Assembly: GCF_937997405.1 (NCBI RefSeq)
Contig: NZ_CALKTL010000071.1
Location: forward strand, 1 to 5,523
Source of the DNA: an uncultured Campylobacter sp.
GTDB taxonomy: Bacteria; Campylobacterota; Campylobacteria; Campylobacterales; Campylobacteraceae
Reading direction: 5' to 3'
DNA length: 5,523 nucleotides
Shown one piece after another: positions 1 through 5,205 of the stretch. Position 1 is the first letter of the stretch, and every line of letters starts with the position of its first letter. The notes beneath the pieces were generated by a model, which made no database searches, had not been told where the DNA came from, and worked only from the letters and a program-made list of their open reading frames with translations. The position numbers and the translations under genes were made by a program.

Positions 1-363
1 GACCACATCCTGTCCGTCCTCAAAGTGATCCCCACCGAGTCGACCGAACCCGCCCTCGGTCTGGACTTTCGTATCGTTAAACGCCTTTTCGTCCATATAG
101 CTTGAGTGTGCGTCGAGGTTATTCATAAGCCCCGAGATTGTCTTGTCCACAAGCTCAGAAAAAGTCATCTCATCGACATAATTGTTTTCGACGATCGCAA
201 GTGTTTTAGTAAGCTTAGCTAGCGCCTCCAAACGCGTTTTTTCGCTGTCTGGCTTTTTGGTCGCATTGACCTCTCTGGCTTGTAAATTTCCGGTAAAAAA
301 ACTAACGCCTAAAAATAGAGAAAATATGAATCCCAAGCCGAAGAAGAGGTGTTTTTGTCGCAA
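1..363 (-). CDS. ctpA: Carboxy-terminal processing protease (S41 family), N-terminal part, runs off left edge
   Basis: Seen: a minus-strand frame is open for 121 codons from a TTG at 363 to the window edge. The start is chosen because AAGGA (374-370) sits 6 nt upstream and no ATG lies in frame. An ATG at 368 is out of frame and stops after 19 codons. Residues 1-30 form a signal-peptide-like N-terminus (RQK, then a hydrophobic run around residues 6-24), so export to the periplasm is expected. Residues ~46-102 carry the S41 N-terminal pattern: KLTKTLAIVENNYVDE, then LVDKTISGLMNNLDAHSSYM and TEGGFG. Known: family members clip C-terminal tails of periplasmic proteins with a PDZ domain and a Ser/Lys dyad, both of which would lie beyond the edge. 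Odd: after residue ~108 the usual GLGIT continuation is not in this frame, although GIT is readable one frame over at 32-24. That may mean a frameshift or local divergence. Family call is firm; intactness is unknown. Confidence 0.8.
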   Translation of the reverse strand, partial: MRQKHLFFGLGFIFSLFLGVSFFTGNLQAREVNATKKPDSEKTRLEALAKLTKTLAIVENNYVDEMTFSELVDKTISGLMNNLDAHSSYMDEKAFNDTKVQTEGGFGRLGGDHFEDGQDVV

Positions 364-393
364 AGCATATCCTTGAAAATAAAATGTAGCGAA

Positions 394-400
394 TTTTATA
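394..400 (-). promoter_or_regulatory. Possible -10 element for ctpA
   Basis: TATAAAA is read on the minus strand at 400-394, about 31 nt before the TTG start and preceded by T-rich sequence. Campylobacter promoters often have a good -10 and no recognisable -35, which fits. The whole gap is AT-rich, so chance matches are likely. Confidence 0.3.
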
Positions 401-492
401 GAAAATTGGCTAAAAATAAGGTAAATTTCATACGAAATTTGCGCGTTTACGGATAAATTTAAGTCGAAAATTTTAAAATCTCACTAAAAAAC

Positions 493-513
493 CTTGACAT
501 AAAGACACTAAAG
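493..513 (+). promoter_or_regulatory. HAIR-like operator, predicted HspR binding site
   Basis: Seen: CTTGACA (493-499), 7 nt, ACTAAAG (507-513). The HspR operator consensus (HAIR) is CTTGAGT-N7-ACTCAAG. This site matches 11 of 14 arm positions with the exact N7 spacing. It covers the -35 box and much of the spacer of the clpB promoter, where a bound repressor would block RNA polymerase. Known: HspR, a MerR-family repressor, controls clpB and other chaperone genes in Campylobacter and Helicobacter. Inference: clpB here is repressed by HspR in normal growth and released on heat shock. The hspR gene itself is not in the window. Confidence 0.65.
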
Positions 514-522
514 TTATATAAT
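494..522 (+). promoter_or_regulatory. sigma-70 promoter of clpB
   Basis: TTGACA at 494-499 and TATAAT at 517-522 are separated by exactly 17 bp, a full consensus match at both boxes. Transcription should start near 529, giving a leader of about 23 nt that contains AGGAG (541-545), 6 nt before the clpB ATG. Campylobacter housekeeping promoters usually lack a clear -35 box, so this is an unusually strong promoter and would need a repressor to be heat-inducible. Confidence 0.85.
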
Positions 523-551
523 GCTACCAACTTCAACTTTAGGAGAAATTT

Positions 552-3161
552 ATGAACGAAACTATTGAAATTTTAACCGATAAAATGCGCTCTTTGCTTG
601 AAAGCAGCGTTTCTTTGGCGATCCATTCCAAAAATAGCGAAGTGGGCGTATTGCACATGCTCTGGGCTTTGGTAGCCGACAGCGGCTCTGTGCTAAATCA
701 AATTTTTAATAAATTTAGCATCGAAAAGACCGCGGTCGAGCTTGAGATCAAAAGCGAAATTTCAAATTTGCCTACGAGCTCAAACGTCACGAAGGAAAAC
801 GTGCGAATCTCGCGCGAGCTGATGAACTCGCTAGAGGTCGCAAAAGGGCTAATGACGAGCTCGGGCGATAAATTTATCGCCGTAGATACCTGGCTGATTG
901 CAAATTTAAACGCAGATCCGCTAAAGAAAATTCTGTCTAAATTTGCAGATCTTAGCGAGATCAAAAAGGAGCTAGAGGCGCTTCGCGGCGGCAAAAGCAT
1001 CGATTCGCAAACCGCCGACGAGACGCTTGAAGCGCTTAGTAAATTCGGCGTCGATCTCACCGCTAAGGCGATCGCGGGCGAGCTCGATCCGGTCATCGGC
1101 CGCGACGAGGTAATCTCGCGAATGATGCAAATTTTAATCCGCAAGACGAAAAATAACCCTATCCTACTCGGCGAGCCGGGCGTGGGAAAAACCGCGGTCG
1201 TCGAGGGTCTTGCGCAGCTGATCGCCAAAAAAGAGGTACCGCTTAGCCTGCAAAATAAACGCGTCATCGCGCTTGATATGAGTGCGCTGATTGCGGGCGC
1301 GAAGTACCGCGGCGAATTTGAAGATAGGCTCAAAGCCGTCATAAACGAGGTCGTAAAAGCCGCGAACGTCGTGCTTTTCATCGATGAAATTCACACCATC
1401 GTAGGCGCGGGCGCAAGCGAAGGCTCGATGGATGCCGCAAACATCCTAAAGCCCGCCCTTGCGCGCGGCGAGCTACATGCTATCGGCGCTACGACGCTAA
1501 AAGAGTACCGAAAGTATTTTGAAAAAGACGCTGCGCTTCAGCGCCGCTTCCAGCCCGTAACGGTCGCAGAACCTAGCGTGAGCGAGGCTACGGCGATCCT
1601 GCGCGGCATAAAGGAGCGGCTGGAGGTGCATCACAACGTCACCATCACCGATAGCGCGCTTGTGGCGGCTGCAAGGCTAAGCGACCGCTACATCAGCGAT
1701 AGATTTTTGCCAGATAAGGCGATCGATCTCATTGACGAAGCGGCGGCGGAGCTTAAAATGCAGATCGAAAGCGAGCCAAACGAGCTTGCCAAGGCCAAGC
1801 GCGACATCCTTACGCTTCAGGTCGAAAAGGAAGCCCTTAAGATGGAGGATGACGGCAAAAACGACGAGCGGCTCGCGCAGATCGATAAAGAGATCGAAAA
1901 TTTAACCGAGCAGAAAAACGCGCTTCAGGCTAAATTTGAAAACGAAAAGTCCGTATTCGGCGGCATCAGCGAGGAGAAAAAAGCGATCGACAGCCTCAAA
2001 AACGAAGCTAGCCTAGCAAGACGCAACGGCGATCTTAGCAAGGCTGCCGAGATCGAATACGGCAAGATTCCCGCCGCGCAAGCAAAGGTTAAGGAGCTTG
2101 AGGCGAAGTGGGACGCGATGAAAGAAAACGGCGTGCTTTTGCGAAACCGCGTGGACGAGGAGAGCGTGGCTGAAATTTTAAGCAAATGGACGGGCATCTC
2201 GGTAAGTAAAATGCTCTCCTCCGAAAAGGAGAAATTCCTCCACATCGAGGAGCATCTAAAAGAGAGCGTCGTGGGGCAAGATGAGGCGCTGCACGCCATC
2301 GCTCGCGCCGTCAAGCGCAACAAAGCCGGCCTCGTGAACGAAAACCGCCCTATCGGAAGCTTTTTGTTTTTAGGCCCTACCGGCGTCGGCAAGACCGAGA
2401 GCGCAAAGAGCTTAGCTAGGTTTTTGTTCGACGACGAGCGAGCTATGATCCGCTTTGATATGAGCGAATATATGGAAAAACACAGCGTCAGCCGCCTGCT
2501 CGGCGCGCCTCCTGGATACGTGGGCTACGACGAGGGCGGGCAGCTTACCGAAGCCGTGCGCAGAAAGCCGTATTCAGTGCTGCTTTTTGACGAGATCGAA
2601 AAGGCGCACAAGGACGTTTTTAACATCCTGCTTGGAATTTTAGACGACGGACGCGCGACCGATAACAAGGGCGTTACGGTCGATTTTAAAAACACGATCA
2701 TTATCCTAACGAGCAATATCGGCTCGGCTAAGATTATGGAGCTTGACGCCAAAAATGCGAACAAGCCGCGCGAGATCGCGCTTGCCGAGCGAGAGGAGGC
2801 GGTAAAGAGCGAGCTGAAGAATTATTTCAAGCCCGAATTTATCAACCGCCTGGACGATATCGTGATCTTCAACGCCCTAAGCGAGGACGATCTTATAAAA
2901 ATCGTGGGCATTATGTTTAAAAGCCTGCAAAAAACGCTAGCAAATCGCGGCATTAACGCAAGCCTAAGCGAAAATGCCAAAAAGCTCATCGCCTCGGCGG
3001 GCTTTGATATCGAATACGGCGCAAGACCGCTACGAAGGGCGCTCTACGATCTGGTGGAGGATAAGATCGCCGATATGATCCTAAGCGACGAGATCAAAAC
3101 GGGCGATCGGATCGAAATCGGCGCGCGTGACGGCGAGATCGAGATAAAGAGGGTGAAGTAA
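552..3161 (+). CDS. clpB: ATP-dependent protein disaggregase ClpB (Hsp100)
   Basis: Known role: a cytoplasmic hexameric AAA+ machine that works with DnaK/DnaJ/GrpE to pull polypeptides out of aggregates after heat stress. Seen, in order: a Clp N-domain (residues ~1-145); NBD1 with Walker A GEPGVGKT (207-214), pore loop KYRGEFE with Tyr252, Walker B VVLFIDE (273-279), GATT sensor (312-315) and arginine fingers in QRRF (331-332); a coiled-coil middle domain (~402-530) with the EYGKIP motif near 502-507; NBD2 with Walker A GPTGVGKT (608-615), pore loop GYVG (Tyr656), Walker B VLLFDE (676-681), sensor Asn722, FINRLD with Arg766, and sensor-2 GAR (823-825). Length is 869 aa against about 857 in E. 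coli, and every catalytic residue is present. The long middle domain separates it from ClpA and ClpC. ATG 552 has AGGAG 6 nt upstream. It appears monocistronic, with a consensus promoter overlapped by an HspR-like site. Confidence 0.97.
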   Translation: MNETIEILTDKMRSLLESSVSLAIHSKNSEVGVLHMLWALVADSGSVLNQIFNKFSIEKTAVELEIKSEISNLPTSSNVTKENVRISRELMNSLEVAKGLMTSSGDKFIAVDTWLIANLNADPLKKILSKFADLSEIKKELEALRGGKSIDSQTADETLEALSKFGVDLTAKAIAGELDPVIGRDEVISRMMQILIRKTKNNPILLGEPGVGKTAVVEGLAQLIAKKEVPLSLQNKRVIALDMSALIAGAKYRGEFEDRLKAVINEVVKAANVVLFIDEIHTIVGAGASEGSMDAANILKPALARGELHAIGATTLKEYRKYFEKDAALQRRFQPVTVAEPSVSEATAILRGIKERLEVHHNVTITDSALVAAARLSDRYISDRFLPDKAIDLIDEAAAELKMQIESEPNELAKAKRDILTLQVEKEALKMEDDGKNDERLAQIDKEIENLTEQKNALQAKFENEKSVFGGISEEKKAIDSLKNEASLARRNGDLSKAAEIEYGKIPAAQAKVKELEAKWDAMKENGVLLRNRVDEESVAEILSKWTGISVSKMLSSEKEKFLHIEEHLKESVVGQDEALHAIARAVKRNKAGLVNENRPIGSFLFLGPTGVGKTESAKSLARFLFDDERAMIRFDMSEYMEKHSVSRLLGAPPGYVGYDEGGQLTEAVRRKPYSVLLFDEIEKAHKDVFNILLGILDDGRATDNKGVTVDFKNTIIILTSNIGSAKIMELDAKNANKPREIALAEREEAVKSELKNYFKPEFINRLDDIVIFNALSEDDLIKIVGIMFKSLQKTLANRGINASLSENAKKLIASAGFDIEYGARPLRRALYDLVEDKIADMILSDEIKTGDRIEIGARDGEIEIKRVK

Positions 3162-3170
3162 AATCGGGCG

Positions 3171-3194
3171 GAATTTATCCTGCAGGGTAAATTC
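3171..3194 (+). terminator. Hairpin after clpB, weak terminator candidate
   Basis: GAATTTATCC (3171-3180) and GGGTAAATTC (3185-3194) pair over 9 of 10 positions around a TGCA loop, beginning 9 nt after the clpB stop. It is rather AT-rich and has no U-tract after it, so intrinsic termination is uncertain. A second possible stem, CCTCGC (3194-3199) with GCGAGG (3218-3223), overlaps its end. Confidence 0.35.
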
Positions 3195-3259
3195 CTCGCT
3201 TTGGTGGAGTAAATTTGGCGAGGTAAATCTAAAATACTTTATTAATATAAATTGGGCGG
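3195..3259 (+). promoter_or_regulatory. Short AT-rich stretch before the CRISPR array, possible leader remnant
   Basis: If the array is read on the plus strand, this is where its leader should be. The second half is AT-rich and holds TATAAA (3246-3251), about 9 nt before the first repeat, a possible -10 box for pre-crRNA. There is no -35 match. Only 98 nt separate the clpB stop from the first repeat, and that repeat is itself damaged, so a full working leader is doubtful. Confidence 0.25.
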
Positions 3260-3683
3260 GTAATCTATCCGTTGGGAATTGAAACTACGGTATCTGGGCC
3301 CGCCGGTTTTTTGCTCGATGCGGGTAGAATTCCATCCCGTTGGGAATTGAAACGAAATAGAAACAAGAAAAGCAGAAATAGAAGCAAAGTAGAATTCCAT
3401 CCCGTTGGGAATTGAAACAGAAACATCATACGTAACCGTTGGGTGTTCGGTGTAGTAGAATTCCATCCCGTTGGGAATTGAAACAATTCGAGCTCTCTAA
3501 TATCCTCTGAAGCGTGCTCCGTGTAGAATTCCATCCCGTTGGGAATTGAAACATTTTACAGAGCCCTTTTTTCAAGGGCTCGATAAGTAGAATTCCATCC
3601 CGTTGGGAATTGAAACACGCTTATTTTTATCGTTACTCCCGTCGTTTTGCCCGGTAGAATTCCATCCCATTGGGAATTGAAAT
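3260..3683 (+). CRISPR. Short orphan CRISPR array: 7 repeats, 6 spacers
   Basis: Five repeats are identical over 30 nt (3324-3353, 3389-3418, 3455-3484, 3523-3552, 3587-3616). Each begins GTAGAATTCC and ends GTTGGGAATTGAAAC. The first (3260-3285) is a 26-nt shortened form with about four missing bases and one change, all in the 5' part. The last (3654-3683) has two changes (CCCGTT to CCCATT, and final C to T). Spacers are 38, 35, 36, 38, 34 and 37 nt, all different. AATTCC and GGAATT in the repeat can pair as a 6-bp stem. The ATTGAAAC end matches the 8-nt crRNA 5' handle usual in type I-B and type III systems, so transcription is inferred on the plus strand with the leader at left. No cas gene lies in the window, so the array depends on a cas locus elsewhere or is a relic. 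Type cannot be fixed from the repeat alone. Confidence 0.95.
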
Positions 3684-3716
3684 ACTCTATTTAAAATCTC
3701 ATTTCCCTCTCACATA

Positions 3717-3746
3717 GTAGCATTCTATAGAATTTAAGAATTTACC
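3717..3746 (+). repeat. Probable decayed eighth CRISPR repeat
   Basis: The segment starting GTAGCATTCTAT matches the first 12 bases of the array repeat at 10 positions, while its 3' half no longer matches (about 16 of 30 overall). It begins 33 nt after the last recognisable repeat, close to the 34-38 nt spacer lengths of the array. Placement supports a decayed terminal repeat; sequence alone would not. Confidence 0.5.
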
Positions 3747-3832
3747 GAGCAGAATTCTACCCGATAAAATTTTTACCAAATAAAATTCTGGGCTTTAAAT
3801 TTTAAAATTTATCGAGTAGGGTTCCGTATCCC
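3741..3832 (+). repeat. Two further repeat-like remnants, 67 nt apart
   Basis: GCAGAATTCTACCCG (3749-3763) resembles the start of the CRISPR repeat with one missing base and two changes. The stretch 3816-3832 (GTAGGGTTCC then GTATCCC) resembles the same part with a 2-nt insertion and two changes. The 18-nt blocks 3741-3758 and 3808-3825 differ from each other only by five transitions. Their 67-nt spacing equals one repeat-plus-spacer unit of the live array (63-68 nt). The first is only 32 nt after the previous remnant, so a deletion must be assumed. Confidence 0.35.
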
Positions 3833-3930
3833 AGAGCTTAGAATTTCAAATTTAAGAAACAGTGGCTTTGAGTTGCAGGATTCAAAAGCGCAAGGATTTT
3901 AGATTATAAAATTTAAAAAGATAGATAGGG

Positions 3931-3992
3931 TTAGAATTTTAAAATTCGAAGTCGATGACCGAAATTTCAGACTTCGAAACCTAAAATTTTAA
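3931..3992. repeat. Long imperfect inverted repeat (hairpin)
   Basis: Arms 3931-3953 and 3970-3992 pair at 19 of 23 positions around a 16-nt loop. The inner 9 bp (TTCGAAGTC with GACTTCGAA) are perfect. On the minus strand it lies about 140-205 nt beyond the stop of the membrane-protein gene. It may be a transcript-end structure, or a remnant of a small mobile or palindromic element. Confidence 0.55.
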
Positions 3993-4135
3993 ATCTGAAG
4001 CGGAATCAAATTTTAAAATAATTTCAAAATTTACCCCTTTTAAATTTACATATCTCGAGCTCTATTCATAAAATTTTACGTATTAATTTACGCAAAATTT
4101 ATCCAAACAAAAACGATCTCATAAGCTTATCCGCA

Positions 4136-4678
4136 TTAAATTTTATCTCTTCTTTTTAGAATAAAAACCATCGCAGACGCAATTATTAGCGATGATAAAG
4201 CGCTTATTATCATTATGCTAAAATTAAAATTTGAGCGATCAAGCAGATGACCCAACCAAGTAAAACTCGCTTTTGCTAGGATTATCACAGCTAGCAAATA
4301 AGTATAAAATAGACTTATAAAAAATGTAGATGCGCCGGATATTTTATCCAGCAGAATAAAAGCCTTTATCTTTGAAAATACGAAGCAGCAGATGATCAGA
4401 GGCAAAATTACCGTCGCGCAAAATAGATACAATGCCATAGCGCCGAAAATATCGCTTTCGCTATCGCTTGCTTCTTCGTGCCACGTTAGTTCAAAAGCTT
4501 TTAAAACGATAGAAAACGGATGCGCGATATCGTAACCGCTATACTCCGCCAAAAAAACCGCATCTATGCTGGCAAATATAACGCCCAAGCAATCTATAGT
4601 AAAAATGAACAAGGCGATCCAGAATAAAATCCTTACCCCTTTTAGCTCAAAACATTTTTTAATGAACTCTTTTATCAC
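4136..4678 (-). CDS. Hypothetical four-helix inner-membrane protein
   Basis: I do not recognise a family. The 180-aa product has four hydrophobic segments at about residues 15-37, 78-101, 118-136 and 153-174. The ends KEFIKK and KRRDKI are basic, so both termini are probably cytoplasmic. A loop of about 40 residues (38-77) with an acidic patch (EEASDSESD) would face the periplasm. No catalytic motif is visible. The start is GTG at 4678 with GGGG 5 nt upstream, in an unusual SD context (GTAGGGGCCAGG). The frame stays open upstream to a TAA at 4747-4745 without an ATG. A tiny ORF (4734-4687, 15 aa beginning MKRDIKAK) ends on the TAG that begins this SD. It could be a coupled leader, or the true N-terminus cut off by a one-base loss. 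Being last in the minus-strand run, it may be co-transcribed with the small ORFs upstream. Confidence 0.6.
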   Translation of the reverse strand: MIKEFIKKCFELKGVRILFWIALFIFTIDCLGVIFASIDAVFLAEYSGYDIAHPFSIVLKAFELTWHEEASDSESDIFGAMALYLFCATVILPLIICCFVFSKIKAFILLDKISGASTFFISLFYTYLLAVIILAKASFTWLGHLLDRSNFNFSIMIISALSSLIIASAMVFILKRRDKI

Positions 4679-4776
4679 CCTGGCCCCTACTTTATAGTTT
4701 TTAAGATCAATTTGGCTTTTATATCGCGTTTCATTTCGGCGCTTTTAAGACTCCTCGCCGTGATCTCTCATCAAAT

Positions 4777-4869
4777 TTAAGCCTCAGCTACGCTAAATTT
4801 TAAAATTTCAAGCAAAGCAAAGCATTGTGCCGCATTCGTTATCTTTTCTATTTGCTCTGCATTTGTCAT
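4777..4869 (-). CDS. Small 30-aa ORF with strong ribosome binding site
   Basis: ATG 4869 has AAGGA (4880-4876) at a 6-nt spacing and encodes 30 residues, starting MTNAEQIEKITNAAQ and ending FSVAEA. It is helical in composition, with no membrane segment or motif I recognise. The same frame is open upstream to a Met at 4968, but that longer start has no SD, and the extra sequence overlaps the better-supported membrane ORF in another frame (4884-5006). I therefore prefer 4869. The 14-nt gap to that upstream ORF suggests one transcript. One frame over, just before the TAA, reading continues as LNLMRDHGEES to a stop at 4747-4745, so this may be the front of a longer protein shortened by a one-base loss. 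Confidence 0.5.
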   Translation of the reverse strand: MTNAEQIEKITNAAQCFALLEILKFSVAEA

Positions 4870-4883
4870 TTTATATCCTTGTC

Positions 4884-5006
4884 CTAAAACTTTGATATTA
4901 CTAAACCTACAATCGCAATTATGGCACTTACCCAAATAGAAGTATTTGCTATAAACCAAAGTATGCATTCTACATAGTGATATATTATTTTTGCCCTATT
5001 TGAGAT
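4884..5006 (-). pseudogene. Small single-helix membrane ORF with ATC in place of its start codon
   Basis: The frame encodes 40 residues: a basic N-terminus (SNRAKIIYHYVE), then one strong hydrophobic helix at about residues 14-37 and a stop at 4886-4884. There is no ATG, GTG or TTG in frame before the helix. The context (AGGA, ATATAAA, ATC TCA AAT) is nearly the same as that of the next ORF (AGGA, TATAAA, ATG ACA AAT). So the start is either a mutated ATG or a rare ATC initiation. The upstream in-frame stop is TAG at 5027-5025. Function is unknown; a small inner-membrane protein is expected if it is made. I label it a pseudogene because of the missing start, but it could be translated weakly. 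Confidence 0.5.
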
Positions 5007-5024
5007 TTTATATTCCTCGTAAGG

Positions 5025-5205
5025 CTACTTAATATTCGGCTTATCGGCAAGCGCCTCTCTTAAAAGCACCGAAAAGAAATATCCGCTCTAAATGCTTCTC
5101 GGAACAAGCCTGCAGGGTCCTTATACTCATCAACATAGTCAATACAAATAATCTCTTATCTATATTAAAAATTTTTAAGCCATATTCTTGCATCTCTTTC
5201 CTTAC
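5025..5205 (-). pseudogene. Frameshifted C-terminal continuation of the edge gene
   Basis: No single frame gives a convincing protein here, but three successive frames do: RKEMQEYGLKIFNIDK (5202-5155), then EIICIDYVDEYKDPAGLF continuing REAFR (5155-5087), then SGYFFSVLLREALADKPNIK, ending at TAG 5027-5025. Each step shifts phase in the same direction, as a one-base loss would, and three such steps return to the phase of the upstream ORF. The middle frame would stop at 5062-5060 if it were not left. Alternatively a real 50-aa ORF starts at ATG 5193, with AAGGA 5 nt upstream, and runs to 5041; its later part looks less protein-like. I infer a broken gene, from sequence character only and without a homologue. 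Confidence 0.45.

Larger units (their letters stand above)
3684..4135. other. AT-rich non-coding stretch after the array
   Basis: These 452 nt hold no convincing reading frame on either strand. They are crowded with AAATTT-type words. Structured parts are the repeat-like remnants at 3717-3832, a perfect 12-bp palindrome ATTCTATAGAAT (3722-3733), a long imperfect inverted repeat (3931-3992) and a 10-bp palindrome ATAAGCTTAT (4121-4130). It lies between the array and the 3' end of a convergent minus-strand gene, so it also serves as that gene's downstream region, though no classic GC-rich terminator with a T-tract is visible. Confidence 0.6.

Noticed and set aside
182..376. Plus-strand 64-codon frame at the left end
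   Set aside because: It is antisense to the S41 protease gene, whose signal peptide and family motifs are clear on the minus strand.
364..551. CIRCE element (HrcA site) before clpB
   Set aside because: I looked for TTAGCACTC-N9-GAGTGCTAA and saw nothing close; only the HAIR-like motif fits.
698..1381. Long minus-strand open frame (227 codons) inside clpB
   Set aside because: It is serine-rich shadow coding opposite a gene with all ClpB motifs intact, and it has no recognisable domain.
1164..2764. Other minus-strand frames within clpB (1164-1394, 1925-2392, 2525-2764)
   Set aside because: All are antisense shadows of conserved clpB sequence, with no ribosome binding site or family motif that I could see.
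3242..3534. Two overlapping minus-strand reading frames with a repeated FPTGWNST peptide
   Set aside because: The peptide repeats are translations of the CRISPR repeats; changes of frame between units and lack of ribosome binding sites argue against real proteins.
4870..4968. Longer start for the small ORF, adding 33 residues with several cysteines
   Set aside because: No ribosome binding site precedes that Met, and the same DNA encodes a clear membrane helix in another frame; the cysteines are a by-product.
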